64,000 nucleotides of DNA from Variovorax sp. 54 (lineage in GTDB: Bacteria; Pseudomonadota; Gammaproteobacteria; Burkholderiales; Burkholderiaceae_C), in NCBI RefSeq assembly GCF_002754375.1, contig NZ_PEFF01000001.1:3613501-3677500 (forward strand), given 5' to 3'. Within the stretch, counting starts at the first letter, position 1; every line of letters begins with the position of its first letter. This document shows positions 26,205-35,597 of the stretch, piece by piece. Both the position numbers and the translations under genes were made by a program. The notes below the pieces were generated by a model that was not told the DNA's origin, did not search any database, and worked only from the letters and a program-made list of their open reading frames with translations.

Positions 26205-27247
26205 TCGCCGATTCCCTTGGTGCCACGGCGGGCAAGGTACTTGTCCCAGTAGAAGTCGTCGGCGTTGGCCTTGCTGACCACGGCCAGGCCGTTGTCCAGG
26301 AAGGGCACGGCCATCGGGTTGGTGCCGTTGCGCTTGGCGTCGTTCATCGGGTCGATGAGGCCCGGGTTCTTGGCCAGGAACAGCATCATCATGCCCATGT
26401 AGCCCTGCATGCCCTGGTTCGGGTTGATGGCGCCGAACACGTCGCCCGACTTGATCATGTCCAGGATCTTGGCGTTGACGTCGCAGCACATCACCTTGAT
26501 GTTCTTCTTGGTCTCGACCTTGGCTTGCGCAGCGCCCAGCGCCGAGTTGGCTTCGGGCATGAACAGCGCGCCCAGGTTCGGGTTGGCCTGCGCCAGGCTC
26601 AGCACGGCCTGGTAGGCCTTGTTCGGGTCCTGGTTGCTGGCGGCGCGGCCGACCAGCTTCATGCCCGGGTGCTTGGCCTTCATGCGGTTCACGAACGCGG
26701 AGATGCGGCGGTCGTGGTTGTCCTGGCCCGGGTTCTCGAGCACGGCGTACTCGCCCTTGCCGTTCAGCGAGGCGGCGATGGCGTCAGCGGCCTGGTTGCC
26801 TTCGCGGTCGTTGTCGGAGGTGATGAACGAGGTGCGCTTGGAGTTCGGCGAATCAGCCGCGAAGGTCACGACCGGGATGCCCATCGCGGCGGCGCGGTTG
26901 ATGGGTTCGATGAACGGATCGGGGTTCATCGGGTGCAGCAGGATGCCGGCGGGCTTGCGCGCCAGTTCCTGCTCGAACGATGCGAGCTGCTTGTTCACGT
27001 CGTACTCCGGCGTGCCGGTGTAGCGGGTGCGAACGCCCAGCGTGCGGCCGAGCTGCTTCATCATTTCGTAGACCGGGAACCAGTACTCGACGCCCGAGAC
27101 CATCACGTTCATCACGTAGACGTCGCTGGCATTGCCGCGCAGGCCGGCACCTGCCGCAGGGGCTGCGGCTTGCTGTTGCGCGAACGCGCTCGCACCGGCC
27201 AGGCCGATACCGGCGGCGGCTGCGGACTTCAGGAAATTACGCCTCAT
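26201..27247 (-). CDS. Ribose-type periplasmic sugar-binding protein with Tat-like signal
   Basis: A 348-residue Peripla_BP_4 receptor. It starts MRRNFLKSAAAAGIGLAGASAFA, where RRNFLK (residues 2-7) fits a twin-arginine signal, so it may be exported folded. Mature sequence: VYVMNVMVSGVEYWFPVYEMMKQ, GILLHPMNPDPFIEPINRAAAMGIPVVTF, SDNDREGNQAADAIA. The ATG at 27247 follows GAGGAGAC. It is the first gene of the leftward operon (receptor, ATPase, permease, reductase, aldolase), each overlapping or close. Ligand unknown; pentose or polyol is inferred from neighbours. Confidence 0.9.
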   Translation of the reverse strand: MRRNFLKSAAAAGIGLAGASAFAQQQAAAPAAGAGLRGNASDVYVMNVMVSGVEYWFPVYEMMKQLGRTLGVRTRYTGTPEYDVNKQLASFEQELARKPAGILLHPMNPDPFIEPINRAAAMGIPVVTFAADSPNSKRTSFITSDNDREGNQAADAIAASLNGKGEYAVLENPGQDNHDRRISAFVNRMKAKHPGMKLVGRAASNQDPNKAYQAVLSLAQANPNLGALFMPEANSALGAAQAKVETKKNIKVMCCDVNAKILDMIKSGDVFGAINPNQGMQGYMGMMMLFLAKNPGLIDPMNDAKRNGTNPMAVPFLDNGLAVVSKANADDFYWDKYLARRGTKGIGE

Positions 27248-27328
27248 TCTTTGTCTCCTCACGTTGACTGGCAGAGCTTTCGGCCTGCCATTGCGTGGCA
27301 GACCTGTGGACCATGGTGTCACGACAGT

Positions 27329-27338
27329 TGTTATGACA
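27329..27338 (+). promoter_or_regulatory. Candidate GntR operator, copy 1
   Basis: TGTTATGACA in the divergent control region, 82 bp from the receptor gene start. An identical 10-mer lies at 27419-27428. Both flank the space between the two opposite transcription units, and a GntR/HutC-type regulator is encoded in the rightward unit. Sequence context: CAGTTGTTATGACAGGC. Confidence 0.5.
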
Positions 27339-27418
27339 GGCTAGAATGTAATGGCGGGCCGTTTCACTCGATAACTAGGGGAAACGCTACTGGTGACAGT
27401 CTTTTTTTCCGCCGAAGC

Positions 27419-27428
27419 TGTTATGACA
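27419..27428 (+). promoter_or_regulatory. Candidate GntR operator, copy 2, at the kinase start
   Basis: A second exact TGTTATGACA, exactly 90 bp from the first and overlapping the kinase ATG (27428) by one base. It takes the place of a Shine-Dalgarno sequence, which is not recognisable here. Binding here would block initiation of the rightward operon. Confidence 0.5.
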
Positions 27429-28975
27429 TGAAGACCAAAATACTGATCGGCATCGACATGGGCTCGAGCAGCCTGAAGGCGCTGGCCCTGGACGCGGGGA
27501 GCGGGCGCAGCCTGGCCGTGTCGCGCCTGCCCCTGCGGCATGCGCGGCTGCCCGGCGGCGGCTGCGAGGTGGGCGAGGCGGCGATTCGCGCGGGGCTGAC
27601 CCACGTGCTCGGCGACGTGGCCCGCCAGCTCGGCCCGCGCGCCGCGGACGTGTGCGCCATCGGCTGCACCGGCCACGGCGCAGGCCTGTACGCCCTCGAT
27701 GCACACCACGAACTCGTCGGCGGCCGCGCCGTCGCCTCCACCGACCAGCGCGCCGATGCGCGCGCACTCGCCCTCTCGGCACGCCACGGCGACCGGCTGT
27801 TCGTGGACGTGGGCTGCCGCCCCTGGCCCGGGCAGCCCACCGTGATTGCGGCCGAGCTGCTCGGGGCCGACGCCGTGCAGCGCGGCGAGCTGCAGCGCCT
27901 GCTGTTCGCCAAGGACTACCTCGGCTTCCTGCTGACCGGCGAGATCGCCACCGACGCGAGCGACGCCAGCACCGCCGGCCTGCTCTCGCTGGCCACCGGC
28001 GACTGGTCGCCCCTCGCGTTCGAGGTCGCGGGCATCGACGGCCTCGGGCCGCGCGCCTTCGGCCCGCTGGTGCCCAGCGGCCAGACCATGGGCCGGCTGC
28101 GCGCGGCCGAGGCGGCGCTGTGCGGCCTGCCCGCCGGCATTCCGGTCGCGATGGGCGCCATCGACCTGCTCGCCTCGATGACCGCCATCGGCGCCGAAGA
28201 CCGCGGCCGCGCCGTGTCGGTGCTGGGCACGTGGTGCGTCAACGCGGTCATCGGCCCGGTGACCGAGCCGCAGCCGCAGGTCGCCGCGCTCGTCAACTTC
28301 GGCCGCACGCGCGAGCGCCTGTACATGGAGAACAGCCCCTCGTCGATGGCCAACATCGCGTGGCTGGCCGGTGCGCTCGGGCTGCCCGATGCGCGCGCCG
28401 TGGTCGACCTGGCCATGGGCGTGCCGCTCGGTGCGAACGGGCTGCGCTTTCTGCCCTTCATCAACGGCGGGGGCGGCATCACGGCCGGCTTCGTCGGGCT
28501 CAAGAGCCACCACACGCCGGCCGACATGGCGCGCGCCGTGGTCGATGCCGTGGCCGCGCTGCATGCGCGCCACACGGCGCGCCTCGCGTCGCAGGGCCTG
28601 CCGGTGTCGGCCTCCAGCGTGCTGGGCGGCGGCGCCAGCGATGCGCGCCTGGTGCGCCTGCTCGCGGCGCTGCTGGGCCACCCGGTCGAGCGCTGCGCCG
28701 ACGACGAAACCGGCGCGCGCGGCGCCGCCCTGTATGCCGCGATGTCGCAGGACCTCGACGACGCGGGGCCCGCCAGCCCGCTGCGCGCACCCTGCGAACT
28801 CATCGAACCCGACGCGCGCGACGCGCGGGCCCATGCCGATTTCAACGCCGAATTCAACGAACTGATCGATCGCATGTCTCCTGTCTTCAACCATCTCGCG
28901 GGCGGTGCGTCGAGCGCCGCCCGGCCGCCCGAAGGCGCTAGCACCGCAGCGCGCAGCGCGGAGGTTTCTCCATGA
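27428..28975 (+). CDS. FGGY-family carbohydrate kinase
   Basis: A 515-residue kinase with the two-domain actin-like fold. It shows ILIGIDMGSSSLKALALD (phosphate 1 loop), AIGCTGHGAGLYALD, AMGAIDLLASMTAIG, SVLGTWCVN and the C-terminal ASSVLGGGASDARLVRLLAALLGHPVE (adenosine/FGGY-2 region). The family phosphorylates pentuloses, pentitols, erythritol or glycerol. It is first in the rightward arm and its stop overlaps the GlpD-like gene (ATGA). The kinase plus GlpD-like dehydrogenase pairing resembles eryA-eryB of Brucella, so a polyol substrate is likely. The last 30 residues are Ala/Ser-rich and unlike the family. Confidence 0.85.
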   Translation: MKTKILIGIDMGSSSLKALALDAGSGRSLAVSRLPLRHARLPGGGCEVGEAAIRAGLTHVLGDVARQLGPRAADVCAIGCTGHGAGLYALDAHHELVGGRAVASTDQRADARALALSARHGDRLFVDVGCRPWPGQPTVIAAELLGADAVQRGELQRLLFAKDYLGFLLTGEIATDASDASTAGLLSLATGDWSPLAFEVAGIDGLGPRAFGPLVPSGQTMGRLRAAEAALCGLPAGIPVAMGAIDLLASMTAIGAEDRGRAVSVLGTWCVNAVIGPVTEPQPQVAALVNFGRTRERLYMENSPSSMANIAWLAGALGLPDARAVVDLAMGVPLGANGLRFLPFINGGGGITAGFVGLKSHHTPADMARAVVDAVAALHARHTARLASQGLPVSASSVLGGGASDARLVRLLAALLGHPVERCADDETGARGAALYAAMSQDLDDAGPASPLRAPCELIEPDARDARAHADFNAEFNELIDRMSPVFNHLAGGASSAARPPEGASTAARSAEVSP

Positions 28976-30741
28976 GCGCCTGGCAACTGCCTTTCGTCCG
29001 TCCGGCCTCGCTCGAAGGTCGCCATTTTTCGACCGTGATCGTCGGTGCGGGCATCAACGGCGTGGGCGTGTTCCGCGACCTGTCGCTGCAGCGCGTCGAT
29101 TGCCTCATCGTCGACAAGGGCGACTTCGGCGCCGGCGCCAGCAGCGCGCCCTCGCGCATGATCCACGGCGGCCTGCGCTACCTGGAGAACGGCAGCTTCT
29201 CGCTGGTGGCCGAGGCCACGCGCGAGCGCAACCTGCTGCTGCGCAACGCGCCGCACCTGGTGCAGCCGCTGAAGACCGTGGTGCCGCTGTCGAGTTTCTT
29301 CGGCGGGCTGCTGAGCAGCGCGCTCAAGTTCTTCGGGCGCACGCCGCCGCAGCGCACGCGCGGCCTGCTGGCCGTGGCCGCGGGCCTGCGCCTGTACGAC
29401 CTGCTGGGCCGCCGCCAGCGCGTGATGCCGGGCCACCGCATCAGCCGCGTGCCCACCAATGACCGCCGCCTGTTCCGCGCCGCGATCCGCTGGACCGCCA
29501 CCTTCTTCGACGCCTGGATCAGCCATCCCGAATGGCTGATCCTCGAACTCATCGGCGACGCCTGCCGCGACCAACCGCGCTCGGTGGCGTCCAACTACTG
29601 CCGCGTGACGGGCTGCGCGGGCAATATCCTCACGCTGCGCGACGAGATCACCGGCGCGCTGGTGCGTGTCACGGCCGACACCGTGGTGAACGCCACCGGC
29701 GCCTGGCTCGACCGCAGCGCGGCCGTGCTCGGCGGTGCCGGCCCGCGCGTGATGGGTACCAAGGGCTCGCACCTCGTGCTCGACCACCCGGCGCTGCGCG
29801 ATGCGCTCGATGGCCGCATGGCCTACTTCGAGGCGGTCGATGGGCGCGTGTGCATCGTCTATCCCTTCCTCGACCGCGTGCTGGTGGGCTCCACCGACAT
29901 CCCGGTGGAAGACCCCGACCAGATCGTCACCGAGCCGGCCGAGATCGACTACCTCATCGACGTGCTGCGCGAGGTGTTCCCGAACATGGCCTTCGACCGC
30001 CACCACGTGATCTACACCTACGTCGGCGTGCGCCCGCTGGCGCGCTCCGACGCCGACAAGCCGGGCCAGATCTCGCGCGACCACTCGGTGGTGGTCGATC
30101 CGCCGAGCGCCACGCGCGACGTGCCGATCGTCGGCCTCGTGGGCGGCAAATGGACCACCTTCCGCGCCTTGGCCGAAGAAGCCACCGACCACGTGCTGCG
30201 CCACCTGGGCCGCTCGCGCACCGCCTCGACCGAGTCGCTGCCGATCGGCGGCGGCGCCGAGTTGCCGGCCGATGCGGCGGCCACCGAACGCTTCATCGAC
30301 AAGATGACGGCGGGCTCGGGCCTGGGCCGCACGCGCGCGCTGGGCCTGCTGCGCCGCTACGGCTCGAAAGCGCTGCCGCTGGCGCAGCGCCTCGCGGCCT
30401 CGGGCGACACGCCGTTGCGCCACGCGCCCGGGTACTCGGCGGCCGAACTCTCGTACCTGTGCATGGAGACGGGCGTCGTGCACCTGGACGACCTCGTGAT
30501 CCGCCGCACGTTGCTGGCCATCCGCGGGCTGGTCACCGACGACGCGCTCGCCGAGATCGCCGGCGTGGCCGCCGAAGCCCTCGGCTGGGATGCGGCCCGT
30601 GCGCATGAAGAGCTGCGCACCTGCGCTGCTGCGCTGCGCGAGCGTCACGGCGTGCGCCTGCAACCGGTGGCGGCCAACGAGCCGGCGCCTTCCGCTTTCG
30701 ATGCATCATTGATGGCCAGCCCCGTCCTCGGCCCGACCTAA
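28972..30741 (+). CDS. GlpD/EryB-like FAD-dependent polyol-phosphate dehydrogenase
   Basis: A 589-residue flavoprotein of the glycerol-3-phosphate dehydrogenase family. It has VIVGAGINGVGVFRDLSLQ at about residues 21-39, DFGAGASSAPSRMIHGGLRYLENG (the GlpD substrate/FAD loop), NATGAWLD, GTKGSHLVL and VGGKWTTFRALAEEA. The C-terminal helical domain (about 400-550) has the GlpD cap YSAAELSYLCMETGVVHLDDLVIRRT. It would oxidise a polyol phosphate made by the preceding kinase and pass electrons to quinone at the inner membrane. The ATG overlaps the kinase stop. Compared with glycerol-specific GlpD, context favours a C4-C5 polyol, as for EryB; unproven. Confidence 0.85.
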   Translation: MSAWQLPFVRPASLEGRHFSTVIVGAGINGVGVFRDLSLQRVDCLIVDKGDFGAGASSAPSRMIHGGLRYLENGSFSLVAEATRERNLLLRNAPHLVQPLKTVVPLSSFFGGLLSSALKFFGRTPPQRTRGLLAVAAGLRLYDLLGRRQRVMPGHRISRVPTNDRRLFRAAIRWTATFFDAWISHPEWLILELIGDACRDQPRSVASNYCRVTGCAGNILTLRDEITGALVRVTADTVVNATGAWLDRSAAVLGGAGPRVMGTKGSHLVLDHPALRDALDGRMAYFEAVDGRVCIVYPFLDRVLVGSTDIPVEDPDQIVTEPAEIDYLIDVLREVFPNMAFDRHHVIYTYVGVRPLARSDADKPGQISRDHSVVVDPPSATRDVPIVGLVGGKWTTFRALAEEATDHVLRHLGRSRTASTESLPIGGGAELPADAAATERFIDKMTAGSGLGRTRALGLLRRYGSKALPLAQRLAASGDTPLRHAPGYSAAELSYLCMETGVVHLDDLVIRRTLLAIRGLVTDDALAEIAGVAAEALGWDAARAHEELRTCAAALRERHGVRLQPVAANEPAPSAFDASLMASPVLGPT

Positions 30742-30742
30742 C

Positions 30743-31513
30743 GTGACCCTCACCACCGCCTCCGACAACACCGTGTCGACGACCTCGCTCGACCGCAACT
30801 CCGAATCGCCGCTGTGGGCGCAGTTTCGCGACGCCATCCGGCTGCAGATATTGCAGGGCGTGCTGCCCATCGGCGCCAAGCTGCCGTCAGAGGCCGAGCT
30901 GGGCGAGCAGTTCGGCATCTCGCGCATCGTGGTGCGCGAGGCGCTGGCCGACCTGGTGCGCAACAACCTCATCTACAAGATCAAAGGGCGCGGCGCCTTC
31001 GTGTCGGCGCGCGAGCGCGACGAAGATTTCGTCTCCACCGTGCTGGGCTTTTCCGACGAGATGGAACGCAAGGGCCGCTCGGTGCGCACGCAGATCCTCG
31101 TGCAGGAGCTGCGCGCCGCCACCGCGCAAGAGGCCGCCGCGTTGGGCCTCACCGAAGACGCGCAGGTTGTCGGCCTCAAGCGCCTGCGCAGCGTCGATGG
31201 CGAGCTGCGGTTGTTGGTTGAGACGGCCGTGCCGGCCGACCTCGCGCCGGGCCTGCACCGCACGCGGCTGGACGACCGCTCGCTGTACGACGTGCTGCGC
31301 CGCCAGTACGGCGTGCGGCTGGTGCGCGCCGAACGCTGGATCGACGCTGTGCTGCCCGACGCCGAGACCTGCCGCCTGCTCGACCTGCCGCAGCCCGAGC
31401 CGCTGCTGCGCATCGAATCGATCGCCTACGGCGCGAACGGCCGGCCGCTGGAACACTACCGCGCGCTGCACCGCTGCAAGACCAGCCGCCTGCACGTGCA
31501 GACGACGACCTGA
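30743..31513 (+). CDS. GntR/HutC-family transcriptional regulator
   Basis: A 256-residue regulator. The N-terminal winged helix (about 24-90) reads AKLPSEAELGEQFGISRIVVREALADLVRNNLIYKIKGRGAFVS, and the C-terminal UTRA ligand domain (about 100-250) ends RIESIAYGANGRPLEHYRALHR. The start is GTG at 30743, one base after the GlpD-like stop (TAA), so it is co-transcribed with the kinase and dehydrogenase. UTRA regulators usually bind the pathway sugar or its phosphate and release DNA. The TGTTATGACA pair at 27329 and 27419 is the likely operator. Confidence 0.9.
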   Translation: MTLTTASDNTVSTTSLDRNSESPLWAQFRDAIRLQILQGVLPIGAKLPSEAELGEQFGISRIVVREALADLVRNNLIYKIKGRGAFVSARERDEDFVSTVLGFSDEMERKGRSVRTQILVQELRAATAQEAAALGLTEDAQVVGLKRLRSVDGELRLLVETAVPADLAPGLHRTRLDDRSLYDVLRRQYGVRLVRAERWIDAVLPDAETCRLLDLPQPEPLLRIESIAYGANGRPLEHYRALHRCKTSRLHVQTTT

Positions 31514-31515
31514 GT

Positions 31516-32421
31516 TCAGGCCTTCGCGCTGCTGCTGCTGCTGCTGCTGCGTGAAGGCAAGAGCACCGAGGCAATGGCGACCATCATCAGCGCCACCGCC
31601 ACCCAGTCTTGCCAATGCACGACCTCGCCGAGCCACACGGCGCCGCTGAACACGCCGAGCACGGGGATGAACATCACGCTCAAGGTCGAGGCCACCGGCG
31701 GCAGGCCGCGTGCCAGGTAGAACCAGGCCGCGTGCGCGAAGCCGAAGATCAGCACCGCGTTGTAGGCGATCGATCCCCAGGTCACGGCGCCCGGCGAGCG
31801 CCATTGATCGCGCTCGAACAGCAGCGACAGCACCGTCATCACCACGGCCGTCATGGCCGTCATCCAGAACGAGAGCGTGAGCGTGGGCAGGCCGATGCGC
31901 GTGTGGCGCAGCAGCTGCGTGCCCAGCGCCCAGGTGGCGGCGGCCACCAGCGCCAGCGCCACGTAGCCGGGACGGCCGGCGAAGTCGGTGAGCTCGTGCC
32001 ACAGCAGCAGCCCGACGCCGATGGCGCAGGCGCCCACGCCGGTCCATGCGCGGCGCGTGAGCACGGCCGAGAACAGCAGCGCGCCGATGACCGCAGAGAA
32101 CACCGGCATCGTGTAGCCCAGGATCGCGGCGCGCCCACCTGAGAGTGCTTTCACCGCGAGGATGATGCAGGCGTGCCAGACGAACATGTTGGTCGCGCCC
32201 AGCCACACCAGCTCGGGCCACGCGCTGCGCGGCACGCGGAACGGCACCTTCATCACGACCAGCGCCATCGCCAGCACGGGCACGCCCAGCCAGATCGAAA
32301 TGGCGCGGAAAGCCAGCGGCGGGTAGTCGGCCACGCCGAGTTTCATCACCGGCCAGTTGAAGCCCCACGCGAGGGTGAGGAGCACAAGAAGAACGAACTG
32401 GCGCGGGGTGAAGGAAGGCAT
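31516..32421 (-). CDS. EamA/DMT-family transporter
   Basis: A 301-residue inner-membrane protein with ten predicted helices in two EamA halves. The first half begins VLLVLLTLAWGFNWPVMKLG, the second GYVALALVAAATWALGTQLL. Such proteins usually export amino acids or metabolites (YdcZ/RhtA-like). The C-terminal cytosolic tail carries a six-Ser run encoded by a GCT trinucleotide repeat. It converges with the GntR gene with 2 bp between stops, so transcripts may overlap. No ligand evidence. Confidence 0.85.
   Translation of the reverse strand: MPSFTPRQFVLLVLLTLAWGFNWPVMKLGVADYPPLAFRAISIWLGVPVLAMALVVMKVPFRVPRSAWPELVWLGATNMFVWHACIILAVKALSGGRAAILGYTMPVFSAVIGALLFSAVLTRRAWTGVGACAIGVGLLLWHELTDFAGRPGYVALALVAAATWALGTQLLRHTRIGLPTLTLSFWMTAMTAVVMTVLSLLFERDQWRSPGAVTWGSIAYNAVLIFGFAHAAWFYLARGLPPVASTLSVMFIPVLGVFSGAVWLGEVVHWQDWVAVALMMVAIASVLLPSRSSSSSSSAKA
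31528..31550. repeat. Trinucleotide microsatellite (GCT)n in the 3' end of the DMT gene
   Basis: Seven full GCT units plus GC (23 bp), coding for the Ser run near the C-terminus of the EamA transporter. Changes by whole units would alter tail length only. Confidence 0.85.
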
Positions 32422-32467
32422 GGGCCGCGATTGTGGCGCGGCCTGCGCATTCGTGCTGGCGGTGCTG

Positions 32468-35400
32468 CTACAGCAGGCGCTTGAGGTAGCGCCCCGTGTG
32501 ACTCGCCTCGTTCGCCGCGATGTCTTCCGGCGTGCCTTCGCCCACCACCGTGCCGCCGCCGGCACCGCCTTCGGGGCCCATGTCGATGAGCCAGTCAGCG
32601 GTCTTGATGACGTCCAGGTTGTGCTCGATGACGACGATGGTGTTGCCCGCGTCGCGCAGCTGGTGCAGCACCTTGAGCAGCAACTCGATGTCGGCGAAGT
32701 GCAGGCCGGTCGTCGGTTCGTCGAGGATGTAGAGCGTGCGCCCGGTGTCACGCTTGCTCAGCTCGAGTGCGAGCTTCACGCGCTGCGCCTCGCCGCCCGA
32801 CAGCGTGGTGGCCGACTGGCCGAGCTTGATGTAGCTCAGGCCCACGTCGAGCAGCGTGCGCAGCTTGCGCTCGATGGTTGGCACGGCCTTCAGGAACTCG
32901 TGCGCCACCTCGACCGTCATCTCGAGGATCTGCGCGATGTTCCGGCCCTTGTACTGGACCTCGAGCGTCTCGCGGTTGTAGCGCTGGCCGTGGCAGACCT
33001 CGCAGGGCACGTACACGTCGGGCAAAAAGTGCATCTCGACCTTCACCACGCCGTCGCCCTGGCAGGCTTCGCAGCGGCCACCGGCCACGTTGAAGCTGAA
33101 GCGACCCGGGCCGTAGCCGCGCTCGCGCGCAGTGTTGGTCTCGGCCATCAGTTCGCGGATCGGCGTGAACAGGCCCGTGTAGGTGGCGGGGTTGCTGCGC
33201 GGCGTGCGGCCGATGGGGCTCTGGTCGACGTTGATGACCTTGTCGAAGTACTCGATGCCTTCGACCGATTCGTGCGCAGCCGGTTCTTCGTGCGCGCGGT
33301 ACAGCGTGCGCGCCACGGCGGCGTAGAGCGTGTCGTTCACCAGCGTCGACTTGCCCGAGCCCGAGACGCCGGTCACGCAGGTCAAGAGGCCGACGGGGAA
33401 GGCCACGCTCACGTTCTTCAGGTTGTTGCCGGTGGCACCGACGACGCGGATCTCTTGCAGGTCGGTCTGCGAGGCCAGGTGCGCCGCTTCGCGCGCTGCA
33501 CGGCGTTCGGCCGCGGGGCTCTGCGGAAAGCGCGAGGGTTTCTTGCCTTCGTTGAAGGCCGGCTTCTTCACGGCCGGCAGCCACGCGGTGCGGTGCTTGG
33601 GCACCTCGATCTTCTTCACGCCCGAGAGGTACTGGCCGGTGAGCGAGTCGGGGTTGGCCGACACCTCGGCATAGGTGCCCTGCGCCATCACGCGCCCGCC
33701 GTGCACGCCGGCGCCGGGGCCCATGTCGATCACGTGGTCGGCGGCGTGGATCATGTCCTCGTCGTGCTCGACCACGATCACGCTGTTGCCGATGTCGCGC
33801 AGATGCTTGAGCGTGCCGATGAGCCGGTCGTTGTCGCGCTGGTGCAGGCCGATGCTGGGCTCGTCGAGCACGTACATCACGCCCGTGAGGCCCGAGCCGA
33901 TCTGCGACGCGAGGCGGATGCGCTGCGCCTCGCCGCCCGAGAGCGTCTCGGCGCTGCGGTCCAGGCTCAGGTAGTTCAGGCCCACGTCGTTCAGGAATTT
34001 CAGGCGCAGGCCGATCTCGCGCACCACCTTGTCGGCGATGTCGGCCTTGGCGCCGCGCAGCTTGAGCGTGCTGAACCAGGCGTAGGCGTCGCGCAGCGTG
34101 AGGTGGCTGAGTTCGAAGATCGCCATGCGCGGCGGCTCGCCGCCGTTCGCTGCCACGTGCCCGGTGTCGTCCACCAGGAACACGTTGCGCGCTTCGCGCC
34201 GCAGCCGCGAGCCGCCGCAGTCGGGGCAGGGCTGCTGGTTGCGAAAGCGTGCGAGGTCTTCGCGCACCATCACCGAATCGGTCTCGCGGTAGCGCCGCGT
34301 CATGTTCGGAATGATCCCCTCGAAGGGGTGCTTCTTCGTGAGCTTCTTGCCCGCGAAGTTGCCCGATTCCATGGTGTAGTTGAACTTGATCTCTTCAGCG
34401 GCCGAGCCATGCAGCAGCACCTGCTGCACCGAGGCCGGCAGCGATTCGAAAGGCGCGTCGACGTCGAACTTGTAGTGCTTGGCGACGCTCTCGACCATGC
34501 TGAAGTAGTAGCCGTTGCGGCGGTCCCAGCCCTTGATGGCGCCGCTGGCGATCGACAGCGACGGAAACGCCACCACGCGCACCGGGTCGAACACCTCGCG
34601 GTGGCCCAGGCCGTCGCAGCTGGGGCAGGCGCCCACGGGCGAGTTGAACGAGAACAGGCGCGGTTCGAGCTCCGACAGCGAGTAGTGGCAGATCGGGCAG
34701 GCGAACTTGGCGTTGAACAGGTGTTCCTTGTCGGGCGCACCCTCGGCGCCCAGTTCCAGCGCAATGGCCCGGCCTTCGGCCAGGCGCAGCGCGGCCTCGA
34801 AGCTCTCGGCCAGGCGCTGCTGCATGTCGGGGCGCGCGCGCAGGCGGTCGATGACCACGTCGATGTCGTGCTTCTCGGTCTTCTTGAGCTTGGGCAGGTC
34901 GTTGTATTCGTACGTTTGCCCGTCGACGCGAAAGCGCACGTAGCCCGCGGCCTGCATTTCGGTGAAGAGCTCGAGGAACTCGCCTTTCTTCTCGCGCGCC
35001 ACGGGCGCCAGGATCATGAGGCGGGGCTCGTCGGGCAGCGCCAGCGTGGCGTCGACCATCTGCGAGACCGTCTGCGCCTGCAGCGGCAGGTGGTGGTCGG
35101 GGCAGAAGGGCGTGCCGGCGCGGGCGTACAGCAGGCGCAGGTAGTCGTGAATCTCGGTCACCGTGCCCACGGTGGAGCGCGGGTTGTGGCTGGTGGCCTT
35201 CTGCTCGATGCTGATCGCGGGCGACAGGCCCTCGATCACGTCGACATCGGGCTTGTCCATGAGCTGCAGGAACTGCCGCGCATAGGCCGAGAGGCTTTCC
35301 ACGTAGCGCCGCTGCCCTTCGGCATAGAGCGTGTCGAAGGCCAGGCTCGACTTGCCCGAGCCCGACAGGCCGGTGATGACCACCAGCTTGTTGCGCGGAA

Positions 35401-35596
35401 TGTCGAGGTCGACGTTCTTCAGGTTGTGGGTGCGCGCACCGCGGATGCTGATGCGCTGCTGGGCGAGCAGGGCGCCGAGGTAGACGTCGCGTTCGCGTTC
35501 TGCGTCGCGCGCACGCTCCGCGGTGTCTTCAGTGGATATTGAATTCAAAGGGGGCGATCGTCCGAGGGCAACCGGACATGATAGTCCGCTGGCCAT
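32468..35596 (-). CDS. uvrA: Excinuclease ABC subunit A
   Basis: A 1042-residue nucleotide-excision-repair damage sensor. Walker A GLSGSGKS at 76-83 and a second at about 690 (GVSGSGKST). Zinc module CPICHYSL...CPSCDGLG and a second C4 module CEACQGDG...CEVCHG. Signatures LSGGEAQRI and LSGGEAQRV, Walker [12 protein letters not shown] and [11 protein letters not shown]. The ATG at 35596 is the only ATG in frame but lacks a clear ribosome site. TTG at 35548 would shorten the poorly conserved N-terminal tail; [10 protein letters not shown] at 53-62 is where homology usually starts. The start is therefore uncertain. Acts with UvrB and UvrC, which are not in this window. Confidence 0.93.
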   Translation of the reverse strand: MASGLSCPVALGRSPPLNSISTEDTAERARDAERERDVYLGALLAQQRISIRGARTHNLKNVDLDIPRNKLVVITGLSGSGKSSLAFDTLYAEGQRRYVESLSAYARQFLQLMDKPDVDVIEGLSPAISIEQKATSHNPRSTVGTVTEIHDYLRLLYARAGTPFCPDHHLPLQAQTVSQMVDATLALPDEPRLMILAPVAREKKGEFLELFTEMQAAGYVRFRVDGQTYEYNDLPKLKKTEKHDIDVVIDRLRARPDMQQRLAESFEAALRLAEGRAIALELGAEGAPDKEHLFNAKFACPICHYSLSELEPRLFSFNSPVGACPSCDGLGHREVFDPVRVVAFPSLSIASGAIKGWDRRNGYYFSMVESVAKHYKFDVDAPFESLPASVQQVLLHGSAAEEIKFNYTMESGNFAGKKLTKKHPFEGIIPNMTRRYRETDSVMVREDLARFRNQQPCPDCGGSRLRREARNVFLVDDTGHVAANGGEPPRMAIFELSHLTLRDAYAWFSTLKLRGAKADIADKVVREIGLRLKFLNDVGLNYLSLDRSAETLSGGEAQRIRLASQIGSGLTGVMYVLDEPSIGLHQRDNDRLIGTLKHLRDIGNSVIVVEHDEDMIHAADHVIDMGPGAGVHGGRVMAQGTYAEVSANPDSLTGQYLSGVKKIEVPKHRTAWLPAVKKPAFNEGKKPSRFPQSPAAERRAAREAAHLASQTDLQEIRVVGATGNNLKNVSVAFPVGLLTCVTGVSGSGKSTLVNDTLYAAVARTLYRAHEEPAAHESVEGIEYFDKVINVDQSPIGRTPRSNPATYTGLFTPIRELMAETNTARERGYGPGRFSFNVAGGRCEACQGDGVVKVEMHFLPDVYVPCEVCHGQRYNRETLEVQYKGRNIAQILEMTVEVAHEFLKAVPTIERKLRTLLDVGLSYIKLGQSATTLSGGEAQRVKLALELSKRDTGRTLYILDEPTTGLHFADIELLLKVLHQLRDAGNTIVVIEHNLDVIKTADWLIDMGPEGGAGGGTVVGEGTPEDIAANEASHTGRYLKRLL

Positions 35597-35597
35597 T

